In this document: piece after piece, positions 32,572 to 42,041 of the stretch
Layout: every line of letters starts with the position of its first letter
Position numbering within the stretch: position 1 is the stretch's first letter
Source of the DNA: a virus
Direction: 5' to 3' (one strand)
IMG/VR virus record: IMGVR_UViG_3300021138_001972
Span: 1 to 64,000 of that record
DNA: 64,000 nucleotides
Translations under genes and position numbers: made by a program
Notes under the pieces: model-generated
The model's input: only the letters and a program-made list of their open reading frames with translations
What the model was told of the DNA's origin: nothing
Databases searched by the model: none

Positions 32572-34474
32572 GTGTAATCTTCCTCTTGTGTAATACCTGT
32601 TTCCTACCATACCAAACTATCTGCCGCGCCCAGGTTTCAGCGCTGCCGGGATACTCTGCCGCTGTAAATGCCACGGTTACCGGCCTGTGGATCACTGGAC
32701 CTGATCTGCACTGCAGCGCAGCAGCTATCATGCTGGGTATGTCGTGGCTGTAGCTGCTGCTATCATCTGCAGCATGCGCGGGCCCTAGTATCCACTGCTG
32801 TTGGAAATCAATGGCATCTGCGATGTGAGCATCTGTCATCCAATCTCGCAGGAACGGGACCAGCTCAGCGTAGAACTGCTCTGCCTGGGCTCTGAGTTGC
32901 AGGAACGTGAGCTCTTCCACTGGCCAATTGATGTCGCCAAACTGTGGATCGCTCTGCCCCAGATCCTCAGCGCCAGTCAGCATGAGATCCAGCGTTTGAT
33001 CAATCCTTGCGATCTGTGCGCCCAGCAGCGTAGGCTGTCCCTGATGAGCTCGCAGCAAGCGCAGATAGAATTCCACGTAGCTGTGATTAACCCGCCAGTA
33101 GTCCATGGCCAGATACTGGGTGAGGCCCAGGCAGTGCAGGCTCTGCACAATCCAGCTGATCATGTAGGCCTGTCGCCAATCTGCATGAGGCATGGACTCA
33201 GTGGCTATGACTATGTCGTTGTACTCGGCAATCTCATCAGGACGTGTGCTGCTGTGATTGTCCATCAGAGGCACGCGCTGCTTGACGATGCCCTGCGCGG
33301 CCATGTGAGCAGCGTCAGCCATTTCTGAGTTGCGCAGTACCATGCAGGTGTAGATCACTAGATTGTCATGCTGCCCCCCCTGCAGCAGAGTCTCTATGCC
33401 TGCTGTGTAGCTGGCCAGTGTCTCGCCAGGCAGGCCTATGATCAGCTCTGTGTAGGTAGGTATACCCTGCTCGCGATAGCGTTCAACCAAGGGACGGAAG
33501 TCGTCGATGGCTATGTTCTTGCGCTTGATGGTTTCCAGCGTGTGCGGATCCATGCTCTGCATGCTCAGCGTCACACCCTTGCTCATGCCAGCGTCATTCA
33601 GCATGCGGCTGATCTCAAACACCTTGTGATCGCTCTTCTTGGCATAGCTCGCTCTAAACTTCTGAGGATAGCCCAGGCGCTGCTTGGTATCAACCATGGC
33701 TGTGGTGAGCTCTATGTCGCGAGCATAGATGCCATAGTTGGCGTCGCAGTTGTAGAGCAGATCTATGTGATTGTGGCCAAACCAATCCAGCTCTTCTATC
33801 AATCGCGGCTGATCAAACTGCCGTATCTTGGTATACACAGCCGATCCCCAATCACAGAAGGTACAGCTGTAGGGACATCCTCTGTGGGTCTCCTGGCTGG
33901 CGTGCCAACTGATGCTGGGATTTGCTGCGATCAGCTGGTCAAACACCCCAGTCATGTAAGGGCTGGGTATCACTGATAGATCTGTTAGACGTGGCCGCGA
34001 TTCTGTCTTGATGGTGCGGCCTTTGCGCCTATAGCTTATGCCTTGAACCTTGGCAGGGTCTGAGCGATCTCGGATGCAGCGCAGCAGTTCCGCGAAAGTG
34101 ACTTCACCCTCGTCGTGTACCAAGAAATCTATGTCTGGGTTGTCTTCGAAAAACCCTGTGCTGTCACTGGGCACCTCGGGACCTCCACATATCACGCGGC
34201 AACCAGGATAGCGCATCTTGATCAGTGCTATGAGATCCATGTTGTAGTTCCAGTTCCACAGATAGCAGCTGACTGCCAGCACGTCTGGATCTTGTATCCT
34301 GTTGAATGCCGTGCTCAGAGACTCTCGTAGAAACAGTAGATCACACAGCTCGTAGGACTCTGCGATGTCGGCCTGGCTGTGGGCATAGCTCCACAGCATG
34401 CCTGCACTGTAAGGCAAGAACGCCTGACCACCGAAGCTGTTGTTGATCTGCGCTAGGTAAACACGTTTTATCAA
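32558..34474 (-). CDS. Cobalamin-binding-type radical SAM protein, copy B
   Basis: A 638-residue paralogue of 28116-30059. The N-terminal B12-like domain contains LAVSCYLWNWNYNMDLIALI and RVICGGPEVPSDSTGF; the radical SAM cluster motif is HRGCPYSCTFCDWGSAVY. TELIIGLPGET is the later SAM-site strand. The start is set at a TTG that overlaps the upstream stop (TTGA), because the protein then aligns with the N-terminus of copy A (LIKRVYLAQINN against MTRRLNLVQPNF). A longer frame from another TTG lies inside the upstream gene. Two diverged copies in one operon suggest two successive C-methylation or rearrangement steps, which is inference. Confidence 0.85.
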   Translation of the reverse strand: MIKRVYLAQINNSFGGQAFLPYSAGMLWSYAHSQADIAESYELCDLLFLRESLSTAFNRIQDPDVLAVSCYLWNWNYNMDLIALIKMRYPGCRVICGGPEVPSDSTGFFEDNPDIDFLVHDEGEVTFAELLRCIRDRSDPAKVQGISYRRKGRTIKTESRPRLTDLSVIPSPYMTGVFDQLIAANPSISWHASQETHRGCPYSCTFCDWGSAVYTKIRQFDQPRLIEELDWFGHNHIDLLYNCDANYGIYARDIELTTAMVDTKQRLGYPQKFRASYAKKSDHKVFEISRMLNDAGMSKGVTLSMQSMDPHTLETIKRKNIAIDDFRPLVERYREQGIPTYTELIIGLPGETLASYTAGIETLLQGGQHDNLVIYTCMVLRNSEMADAAHMAAQGIVKQRVPLMDNHSSTRPDEIAEYNDIVIATESMPHADWRQAYMISWIVQSLHCLGLTQYLAMDYWRVNHSYVEFYLRLLRAHQGQPTLLGAQIARIDQTLDLMLTGAEDLGQSDPQFGDINWPVEELTFLQLRAQAEQFYAELVPFLRDWMTDAHIADAIDFQQQWILGPAHAADDSSSYSHDIPSMIAAALQCRSGPVIHRPVTVAFTAAEYPGSAETWARQIVWYGRKQVLHKRKITHVVD

Positions 34475-35730
34475 CTGTTTAGTCCATTGTACGCAGTCAT
34501 GAACTGCTGATAGTAGTTGCTGTTGAACCAATCTCTGCTCATGAAATGCCGTTGGTTGTGTTCACAGATCTCACGTGCCTGCGCCAGCCATCCTGATTTG
34601 TCTTTGATCACTGACAGTCCCTGCAGGTTATCCAACACTGAGTGCATGCGCTGGAGGTCAGGTAGGATATCATAGCTCTCGTCCCAGAGGCAATCAAAAG
34701 TCTGGTAGCCCCAGCTGCGCAGCTGTGCCATGGTTCCATGTTGTCCCCAGACTATGAATGGTTGCAGCGCAAACATGGGTTTCCACAGCTTTTCTGATAT
34801 GAACAGATTGTGTGCTTCGTCAAATGCATGAGTCTCGGTGATCACGCTGCACCAGCTGTTGAGATATATCTCTGTGTTGATATGCATGGCCTTGTTGTTG
34901 CCAAAGTCACTGTCATCTACCACCAATGGCAGCACAGTGCGGGCACGATCTATCACAGCCTGTGGTACACCGTGTTCTGTCCACGCATGATAGGCCAACT
35001 CATTGTGGCTGACCATGCCCTGTGTGTGTAGATCTCGGTCTATGAGATGCATCACCAAAAGTTCGCGATGGTTCCTGCTGATGCGATTGAGGCAGTTATA
35101 GTTAGCGATGCCGCGCGAGCGTGCCTTGGCTCGTTCGTGATCAGTCCAGGTCAGCAGCGGGCTGTTGCGCAGGTTCAGCTGCTGCATGTACATGAGATGT
35201 GGCATGCCTATCACCGTGATGCGATCCAGCACACCATTGGTTGTGCACCACTCAGCATAGCCTCGGGGATCCAGCTCGTTGTTGGTCATGAAGCAGATGG
35301 CACGAGGCGGCAGATTAAACCGTGCGCAGCAGTGGTGCAGGAACTCATAGAGGCGGGAATCGTAGAAACCTTCGTTGAGATTGTCAATAACCAGCAGCAC
35401 GCGACCATCTCTGGCATCAGCCATGACCTCAGTAGGCACGTAACTGAGAAAGTTTTCAAAACCATGGGCATTGCCCGGCCAGCCAGTCCAATAACCAGAA
35501 TTGTTCCATGTGCCTATGTTGTAGGCATATCGCTGCGGCCTATCATGCAGTCCGCTGTGTTGCCAGCTGTGACCCGCACGGTTCCACCAATTGTTCTTGA
35601 AATAGTGAAACAGGTTGGCCATGGGAAAGCGGCCAGCAATCAGCTGAGTCTTGTCACCATATATGGTGTGTGGACAGGCTGTCATTGTCAGCAGCCGTTC
35701 AGCATCATCAAACACCCAGTGCACAGTCAT
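34471..35730 (-). CDS. Glycosyltransferase-like protein, paralogue 3 of 3
   Basis: A 419-residue protein with the trio signature: YNCLNRISRNHRELLVMHLI, SVITETHAFDEAHNLFISEK, PFIVWGQHGTMAQLRSWGYQ and FDCLWDESYD. The N-terminus (VFDDAERLLTMTACPHTIYG) differs from the other two, so each may use a different donor or acceptor. The start overlaps the upstream radical SAM stop (ATGA) and the stop overlaps the next start (TTGA). It is embedded in the radical SAM run. Confidence 0.75.
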   Translation of the reverse strand: MTVHWVFDDAERLLTMTACPHTIYGDKTQLIAGRFPMANLFHYFKNNWWNRAGHSWQHSGLHDRPQRYAYNIGTWNNSGYWTGWPGNAHGFENFLSYVPTEVMADARDGRVLLVIDNLNEGFYDSRLYEFLHHCCARFNLPPRAICFMTNNELDPRGYAEWCTTNGVLDRITVIGMPHLMYMQQLNLRNSPLLTWTDHERAKARSRGIANYNCLNRISRNHRELLVMHLIDRDLHTQGMVSHNELAYHAWTEHGVPQAVIDRARTVLPLVVDDSDFGNNKAMHINTEIYLNSWCSVITETHAFDEAHNLFISEKLWKPMFALQPFIVWGQHGTMAQLRSWGYQTFDCLWDESYDILPDLQRMHSVLDNLQGLSVIKDKSGWLAQAREICEHNQRHFMSRDWFNSNYYQQFMTAYNGLNS

Positions 35731-36890
35731 GGTCGATAGCTCGCGAGTTCTGGTAGGCTTTGTGCGATGCTAGTTTGCTTGTAAGCATCCAATTGATCAA
35801 CCTCTGTCCAAAAATTAGTCCACTGATCTGGATCACCCTGTTCATCTAGATGAGCACGCGCTGATATCCAACTGCTGTAATTGCTGTCTTGCTCTCTGTT
35901 GAGCATGACAGAGTCCATGTTATATTTTACAGCAGATTTGACATCATCTGGTAGATGTTTGACATCTTGATTGGCAGGATAGGTTATCACGTTTAACCAC
36001 GGCAGCCGGTCTCCAAACACTGCCGACGATGCCAGTGTGCTTGCCATGCTGCTCACCGTGAGGCAATTCAGTATTCCAAACGTAGCATGCACAGACATGC
36101 GCACGTTATCGCACCCTGCATGTATGAGATCAATGTTGCGCATGATCACATCCCAGCTGCTGTTTTGCCGTATGTAATCATTGACAATGCCTGTGCCTTC
36201 CAAGCTAACACTGAGATCAACTTGCTTGAATTCTCGCCACAGGTCCAGCTGACCTGGCAGCAGTGTGGTCATGTTGGTATTATAACTGAGATTGATGCTG
36301 TCTGCCGTGCCTAGATCTATGCAGCGTTGCAATATATCCAGTTGTTCTCTGACTATCAGTGGCTCTCCGCCTAGGAAATTAATGTGGGTGACCGTGTGCA
36401 GGCTCTGGTTTATCAGCTCTCTGGCAGCAGGTGCAGTGAACCAATCAGTGTTGCTGAGGTCAGCGTCGCTGGTACGTCCTAATCTGACATTGTCTATCTG
36501 CCACAGATGGCTGTTCCATTCATTGCACATCCTGCAGGTGAGATTGCACTTGTTGCCAAGAGTGATGTCCAGATAGCGCACTTCTGTGTGCAGAGGTTGT
36601 GCATCATGTTGCAGTATATCATTCCATATCTGCCTGAAGCTACGCCCACCAGAATCCTCTATGTCCCAGCATTTCTTGCAGCTGGGATGGCGTTGTTCTC
36701 GCATTTGTGCTTGCCGCACTTCGTTGTGATATGGGGTTCCCATGGCCTCTGACAGGCTGCTCATGTCATTGATCTGCTCGCGATAAGGTCCTCGGTAATG
36801 TGCATCATTGTTGCAGCAGATCCTCGATCGTCCTTGATTATCGACGCTGAGGCTTGACCATGGTAAAACACAAAAGCTATCTTTATGCAC
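35727..36890 (-). CDS. Radical SAM protein with N-terminal Cys motifs (twitch-type)
   Basis: A 387-residue radical SAM enzyme. It begins near HKDSFCVLPWSSLSVDNQGR followed by a Cys pair, the N-terminal Cys layout shared with 16295, 37850 and 61686. LGNKCNLTCRMC holds the cluster Cys and FLGGEPLIV the GGE motif. The start is set at a GTG at 36890 that overlaps the upstream stop by 8 nt with AAGAG upstream; the ATG at 36989 would overlap the neighbour by more than 100 nt. The C-terminal Cys-rich SPASM domain is absent, so only the N-terminal Cys could hold an extra cluster. Substrate unknown. Confidence 0.85.
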   Translation of the reverse strand: MHKDSFCVLPWSSLSVDNQGRSRICCNNDAHYRGPYREQINDMSSLSEAMGTPYHNEVRQAQMREQRHPSCKKCWDIEDSGGRSFRQIWNDILQHDAQPLHTEVRYLDITLGNKCNLTCRMCNEWNSHLWQIDNVRLGRTSDADLSNTDWFTAPAARELINQSLHTVTHINFLGGEPLIVREQLDILQRCIDLGTADSINLSYNTNMTTLLPGQLDLWREFKQVDLSVSLEGTGIVNDYIRQNSSWDVIMRNIDLIHAGCDNVRMSVHATFGILNCLTVSSMASTLASSAVFGDRLPWLNVITYPANQDVKHLPDDVKSAVKYNMDSVMLNREQDSNYSSWISARAHLDEQGDPDQWTNFWTEVDQLDAYKQTSIAQSLPELASYRP

Positions 36891-37857
36891 TGATCGTTCT
36901 CTTGGGTATGCAGATGTCTGTGCCACAATGGCAGTGATGCTTGTTGCATGTGATGGATAATGGTAGATCGTCAAGCACCAGTTGGTCATTGATGTTGCCT
37001 ATCACGCCGCTTACGCCACAGCTGGCCAGCGTTATACTGCCATCTATGCCTATGTTGATGCTGCTGCCAATGTCACACTGCCAACCCTCAAAGAAGTTGC
37101 GATGCTCTGCTGCCAGTCTATTGCTGTTCACAGGTTGTACCATGCCGTCGCTGTAGCGTTCCATAGTATGTGTACCGCCAACCCTGTTGTGTGGTTTGTC
37201 TGCAGTCTGCTTGATCTTTAGATTGTTGCGTTCTAACCAAGCCACCTTGCGCGGATCACTGTAGCTGTAGGGTTCAGCAGCCCTGCTCATCTCAGTCAGT
37301 ATGGGCACATATTCCAGATGCACATTGGGCAGAGCTGCATATATCTGATCTGCTGCGGCCAGCTGACTGTCCCAGTGCTGCTCTGTCATCATCATGCGCA
37401 CTGCCAAGTAGTTCACGTTGGTGCTGAGCAGCTGTGCATTAGCCATGAACAGATCGTGCTTGACCCACTCAGGATGATAGCTGGCTACCACGTCGTCAAA
37501 GTGATGACAGAAGCGTTCCCACCATACGGTAGGCTTGCTGAGATTGGTATTGACTGCTGTAGTAACCTTCCAGCCTGGCCTACCAGTGAACCATCGCAGC
37601 ATGGGTATCAAACCCTGCCAGTGCGTGGGTTCACCGCCGCTGAGAAACAGCTTGATCTTGCGATAGCCCTGCTGCCACATCTTATCCAGCGTCAATCCCA
37701 GATTGCGCTGATAGGTTTCCACGTCCTCGTTGGGTTGATCGCCGCCCCAGTTGCCTTCGTTGCAATAACTGCAACGGAAATTGCAGACGTCACTGGTCTG
37801 CCAGGTTATAAACAACACTGGATCTTCGCTCCATGCGATTTCCACTAGATCATCCAT
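36883..37857 (-). CDS. Radical SAM protein with C-terminal Cys-rich domain
   Basis: A 324-residue enzyme. C25, C29 and C32 in SDVCNFRCSYCNEGNWGG bind the radical SAM cluster and LFLSGGEPTHW is the GGE motif. The C-terminal 65 residues hold Cys at GWQCDIGSSINIG, LASCGVSG and the run TCNKHHCHCGTDICIPK, consistent with an auxiliary iron-sulphur cluster (twitch/SPASM-like). The radical SAM core lies at the very N-terminus, unlike the other members of the cluster. It resembles peptide- or base-modifying radical SAM enzymes. The start overlaps the upstream stop by 8 nt. Confidence 0.87.
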   Translation of the reverse strand: MDDLVEIAWSEDPVLFITWQTSDVCNFRCSYCNEGNWGGDQPNEDVETYQRNLGLTLDKMWQQGYRKIKLFLSGGEPTHWQGLIPMLRWFTGRPGWKVTTAVNTNLSKPTVWWERFCHHFDDVVASYHPEWVKHDLFMANAQLLSTNVNYLAVRMMMTEQHWDSQLAAADQIYAALPNVHLEYVPILTEMSRAAEPYSYSDPRKVAWLERNNLKIKQTADKPHNRVGGTHTMERYSDGMVQPVNSNRLAAEHRNFFEGWQCDIGSSINIGIDGSITLASCGVSGVIGNINDQLVLDDLPLSITCNKHHCHCGTDICIPKRTISA

Positions 37858-40381
37858 GGTTTTTCCAATCTTCTTCGGTCCATTCGAGTACGTTTGCTAG
37901 TGTAGGCAACACGCTGTTCCAATATTGGCTTGGTTTAACATGATCACGCTGCCGCCGCAGATGCCAATCGTAAAACAGCCATTCGCGAAGCTTGTAGATG
38001 CCTTCTTCTTTGGGCAACACATCACTATCGCGCAATGCACGCAAGCAATGGGCTAAACCATCTCGATAGTCGCAGGTGTGCTGCGGCCAATCATGCTCGT
38101 TGAAACGCTGGTCTAAGACATCAGCTGCTGCTAATCTCGCTGCTAGTGGCAATGTAGTGAGCCTCTGATAGCTAGGACTCTCTAATATGATTGGAAACCA
38201 TATGACTTTACGACCATGCAGATTGACCGTATTGATCACCCATTCGATGAATGGTTCTAACTCCAAGCAATTAAAGGCGCTGATCACGGTATATATTTTG
38301 ATGTTGCTTGCAGCTGACATAGTAAGATATCTCTGCACATTAGCAGTGATCTCATGCCAGTGGCTGCCTTGCCGTATGAAATCATTGGCAGCACCATGTG
38401 CATCTATGCTTAGCTGTATCTCTGTGTTAGAGAATTGGCCTAGCTTATCTATCAGCTTTTGATTCCATAGCGTGCAGTTAGTAGTGAAGCTCACATGGCA
38501 ATCATGGTTACCTGCTGTTAGCAGAGCATCCAGATATCGCGGTATGTTGGCATCCATGGTAGGTTCGCCGCCTGTGATGTACAAGCGTTTCAATCCAGCA
38601 GCAAGCTTTCCAAAGCTTTCAAAGCTATGTTGTTCTTGAGCATATCCGTTCGATTCCGTGCCAACATGATCTAGCTCCTCATTCCAACTTTCTGCTAACC
38701 AACCAGGTAGTGCCAGGTGCTGTGGATCATTCTCAGGCAGATTGGCCCATCCAAGGCTCAGCTTTCGCTGTTCTGCAATGAGATTGCTGCTGCCACTCCA
38801 GCAGGTCTTGCACTGCAGATTGCACCTAGTGCTGGTACGCAGTTCGAAGCTAACGGGCAAGCTGGCTACAGTATCTAACCTGCTGCTGTCCTGTGCGAAT
38901 GCAACATTAGCAGTCAATCTGGGACTGCTGTTGTTGAGCTGTTCTTGCCTGTAGCATACCTGGCAATCTCGCACTGGTTTGCCCTGCAACATCTGCGATC
39001 TGACCTGCTGCAGGTATTCGCCGTTCCATATCTGTTCTAGATCGTCTCGCGACCAGTCGGCAGGCCTTTCTCCGATGGTCACATGTTGATTATCAGAGAT
39101 ATTGCAGCAAAGCTTGACGCGACCCTGAGGTGTGGTGTTGATGTTTACCCAGGGCAATCGGCACATTGTAGCTGTGTCATTTGCAGTATTCATCAGGGTT
39201 AGTTCAGGGAATGTGTCCCAGAAGGATTCTTTCCTCAGCTGATCAAGTTTGGAGGTATCATTGTAGAAATCCTTGAGATGATGGCTGTCGTCACTGCTGT
39301 CCATGACGTTCACTATGCTCTGCCAGGCCGCCAAGCTGTCCTGCTTGGCCTGTAGCGATCGCAGCCAGTCCGTGTGCTGATGCAACCGCGATCTCGCTGC
39401 GTCCTTGAGCACTGCAGGCAGTGCCTTGACGCTGCTGTGTTCTGGATGATCGAGGATGTTTATGCGCACGTTGTCTGGTTCCAGCAGCCCTAGCTCTACC
39501 CATTCGCGGTGGAAGTCTGGCAGATGCAGCACGTTCATCAGGCTCACTGTTGGCGTGATATGGAACTGTACCTGCGGGATCTCCCTGATCATGCGCTCTC
39601 GATTGGCTACCACGTCTGCCCACACCATGTTCTTGCGCAGATACTCGCCGCGAGCATGGCTAGCATCCAAGCTGGCAGCAACGTGTATGTTGGGAAAATG
39701 CCGCCACAGCTCAAAGAGGTCTCGCTGCTTGTAGTCTAACACTGTGAAGTTAGTGGTATAGCGTATCCTCACCTGGGTATGGCCTGTGGCTATCCAGTGA
39801 TCCAATATGTGATAGTGTTCTTCAGTGAGCAGGCTCTCGCCACCCGCGAAGTAGACTTCTTCGGTCTGGTCTAGATAGGGTAACAGCTGCGCCCAAAACT
39901 CTCCGCTGCGGTTGATGTTTATGATGCGCGGCTGATCGTATGTGGGTTGCTGCGCCACAGCATCATCATACCATCCGCTGCTCAGCTCAGGGCCACAGGT
40001 CCTGCAGCGCAGGTTGCAGATGTTGCTGAACCGCACGTCAAGGTATGCCATGTTTACCTCAGGCACCGTACCATCTGCCAGCGTGGATGACACGCTGCGG
40101 TGATGATGCGAATAGTCAGCTAAGCTCTGCTGTCTCAGAGTTTGGACACCTGCTGTTTCCAGCTCATAGCAGCGAGCACAGGCAGTGCTGGGTTGATCTG
40201 CAAGCATGTTGCGCCTTAGCTCTCGCATGGGCGCAGCGTTCCAGATCTCTGAGATGCTGGTTTGATTGGTGTTACCCAGTGCGTATCTGCTGTCGCTGAC
40301 ACAGCAGGGATAGGCGTTGCCGTTTGGCCAGAAATGCATGTGTACCCAGGGCAACATGCAGAACACGCCATTGTTGCTCAT
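37850..40381 (-). CDS. Two fused radical SAM domains in one polypeptide
   Basis: An 843-residue protein made of two complete copies of the twitch-type layout. Copy 1: VFCMLPWVHMHFWPNGNAYP then a Cys pair; C122, C126 and C129 in SNICNLRCRTC; FAGGESLL. Copy 2 starts near residue 405: TMCRLPWVNINTTPQGRVKL then a Cys pair; C520, C524 and C527 in STRCNLQCKTC; ITGGEPTMD. Each half is about the size of the stand-alone enzymes, so this is a tandem fusion with both sites intact. Both GGE motifs remain, so both halves may cleave SAM. The start overlaps the upstream stop as ATGA. Substrate unknown. Confidence 0.9.
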   Translation of the reverse strand: MSNNGVFCMLPWVHMHFWPNGNAYPCCVSDSRYALGNTNQTSISEIWNAAPMRELRRNMLADQPSTACARCYELETAGVQTLRQQSLADYSHHHRSVSSTLADGTVPEVNMAYLDVRFSNICNLRCRTCGPELSSGWYDDAVAQQPTYDQPRIININRSGEFWAQLLPYLDQTEEVYFAGGESLLTEEHYHILDHWIATGHTQVRIRYTTNFTVLDYKQRDLFELWRHFPNIHVAASLDASHARGEYLRKNMVWADVVANRERMIREIPQVQFHITPTVSLMNVLHLPDFHREWVELGLLEPDNVRINILDHPEHSSVKALPAVLKDAARSRLHQHTDWLRSLQAKQDSLAAWQSIVNVMDSSDDSHHLKDFYNDTSKLDQLRKESFWDTFPELTLMNTANDTATMCRLPWVNINTTPQGRVKLCCNISDNQHVTIGERPADWSRDDLEQIWNGEYLQQVRSQMLQGKPVRDCQVCYRQEQLNNSSPRLTANVAFAQDSSRLDTVASLPVSFELRTSTRCNLQCKTCWSGSSNLIAEQRKLSLGWANLPENDPQHLALPGWLAESWNEELDHVGTESNGYAQEQHSFESFGKLAAGLKRLYITGGEPTMDANIPRYLDALLTAGNHDCHVSFTTNCTLWNQKLIDKLGQFSNTEIQLSIDAHGAANDFIRQGSHWHEITANVQRYLTMSAASNIKIYTVISAFNCLELEPFIEWVINTVNLHGRKVIWFPIILESPSYQRLTTLPLAARLAAADVLDQRFNEHDWPQHTCDYRDGLAHCLRALRDSDVLPKEEGIYKLREWLFYDWHLRRQRDHVKPSQYWNSVLPTLANVLEWTEEDWKNHG

Positions 40382-41751
40382 AACAGCGCACAGGCCTCAT
40401 AGAACGCAACTAATTCTGGGAAGGTTGCACGGAAATCAGTGCTGCGCCTGCGATCATACTCGGTGAACCAAGCGTGGAAATCCCGCCGTCCTTCCAGCAG
40501 CTTTTCAGCACTGTATTCAGTGGTTTCCATGTACTTGACCACTCGCCGGAACTTGTCCACTTCCAAGCTGCCAAATGCCTGCTTGTCCTCGTCTGCTTCG
40601 TGTGCTTCCATGAATGACAGCGCTACTCGCATTGCGGGCATGAATTCTGCCTTGGGCAATATGTTGATGTCATACTGCAGAGGTTCTCTGAGATAGGGCG
40701 TGTCAAACCTGACATTGCGTATCTTGGGCCGGGGATCATCTGTGGGAGCATAACGCGCACGCCATTCCAGCAGCTTGGCCAACAGTGACTGGAAGCGGGG
40801 CACGCTCAGCGCATTGAAGGTTATCATGAAGCTGACGATCTGCCCGCTTAATCTCATGTAGGTGTCTAGGTTCTGCTCCCAGATCGTGAGATCTAATCCA
40901 GTACGTATGTATTCTGCCTGTGGGCCCCAGGTGTCTAAACTGGTAAACAAGCTGAAACTCTTGATACACTTGCGATCAATCAGCTCGCGCACCTTGCGGC
41001 TCATGCGCTCCACTAGTATGGGTTTTACACCAAGGTTGCTGTTGATGTTGAGCTCCAAGTTGGGCATGGGATTCTCTAATAGATCGTCTAGCAGTTTCCA
41101 TGTGCTCTTGTGCAGCAGAGGTTCGCCGCCTGTGACACGCATGATGTTAACTGTGTCGCGGATCTGCGGCCACCACTGCCACCAGGCATCCACGAACGGA
41201 TTGGCATCTTCCTCGTAGATGGTCATCCAATCTATGTCGCAGCGATGGTTCTTGACTTTTAGATAAGGACCATGATCTCTGATCTCGTTGTAGAACTTGC
41301 TGCTGCTCTTGGGATGGCAATAACCACATTTGAAGTTGCACTCATTGCCAAAGCTGATCTCGATGTATTCTGGCTTGACGTCAAAGCTAGCACCGCGCTG
41401 CTTGATCTCTTCCAAGCGTTCTGGACGATAGATGGTGCTGTTGCGTATGTGCCTATCGCTGACATAATCCTTGCCCATGTCCTCGATCTTCCAGCAGTAG
41501 TTGCAACCGTCTGGCTTACCACCTGCCATCATCTGCCTGCGCTCGCTCTTCTTCTGCGCAGTGTTGTGCAGTGCAGATGGGTTCATGCCTATACGCTTGA
41601 TATCTATAGCATGCGGCGCCGGATGATAACAGCTGTGTGTCTCACCAGTATGTAGATATATTGTGGTATGATGCCACTTGGCCATGCAGAAAGTTGGACT
41701 GATTGCGTCCATTAATGGTGCTAGCTCATCTATGCGCTGTCTGTCTGCCAT
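40378..41751 (-). CDS. Radical SAM protein (twitch-type), first gene of the long operon
   Basis: A 457-residue enzyme. C138, C142 and C145 in NECNFKCGYC bind the radical SAM cluster and RVTGGEPLLH is the GGE motif. The N-terminus has FCMAKWHHTTIYLHTGETHS, a Cys at 41, and C83 and C86 in DGCNYCWKIEDMG, likely ligands of a second cluster. It is the first of ten coupled minus-strand genes. A TATAAT box lies 5 nt before the ATG, so the operon's mRNA could be leaderless. It resembles the protein at 61686-62924 in length and layout. Confidence 0.88.
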   Translation of the reverse strand: MADRQRIDELAPLMDAISPTFCMAKWHHTTIYLHTGETHSCYHPAPHAIDIKRIGMNPSALHNTAQKKSERRQMMAGGKPDGCNYCWKIEDMGKDYVSDRHIRNSTIYRPERLEEIKQRGASFDVKPEYIEISFGNECNFKCGYCHPKSSSKFYNEIRDHGPYLKVKNHRCDIDWMTIYEEDANPFVDAWWQWWPQIRDTVNIMRVTGGEPLLHKSTWKLLDDLLENPMPNLELNINSNLGVKPILVERMSRKVRELIDRKCIKSFSLFTSLDTWGPQAEYIRTGLDLTIWEQNLDTYMRLSGQIVSFMITFNALSVPRFQSLLAKLLEWRARYAPTDDPRPKIRNVRFDTPYLREPLQYDINILPKAEFMPAMRVALSFMEAHEADEDKQAFGSLEVDKFRRVVKYMETTEYSAEKLLEGRRDFHAWFTEYDRRRSTDFRATFPELVAFYEACALL

Positions 41752-41756
41752 GCTAT

Positions 41757-41762
41757 ATTATA
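41757..41762 (-). promoter_or_regulatory. -10 box of the long radical SAM operon
   Basis: Minus strand TATAAT, followed by ATAGC and the ATG at 41751. No clear -35 is present at 16-18 bp. The position would give a leaderless transcript. Confidence 0.4.
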
Positions 41763-41869
41763 TAACGTCGATCACAGATATCGCTACCTAAGATTATTTC
41801 TCGGATACACTTGAAAGTCGCGACCTGCGCACACATATATATTAATGAAAACCAGCGTGGGAGCATTCA

Positions 41870-42028
41870 ATGACGGACGGTGTAAAACCCAAGACCACCA
41901 TCATATTACCCAAGATAACCAAGCCAGATCCCAAGAATTTACGTAACGATTTCAAAAACTCGCCCAAGCAAAATCGCTATAAAGCACCCAAGAACACCAT
42001 CCGCAAAGCAGGACCCAGAGGGGGCTGA
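41870..42028 (+). CDS. Basic 52-residue protein
   Basis: Reads MTDGVKPKTTIILPKITKPD and ends RKAGPRGG. It is strongly basic and likely unstructured, rich in Lys and Pro, as expected of a nucleic-acid-binding peptide. GGGAG lies 8 nt before the ATG. The stop is just before the promoter of the sigma factor gene, so the two may be read together. No family is known. Confidence 0.65.
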   Translation: MTDGVKPKTTIILPKITKPDPKNLRNDFKNSPKQNRYKAPKNTIRKAGPRGG

Positions 42029-42041
42029 ACCAAAATTCCAC

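Noticed and set aside
36883-36989. ATG at 36989 as start of the radical SAM gene ending at 35727
   Set aside because: It would overlap the upstream gene by more than 100 nt and add 33 residues not seen in the related proteins; the GTG at 36890 fits the family start and the local coupling pattern.
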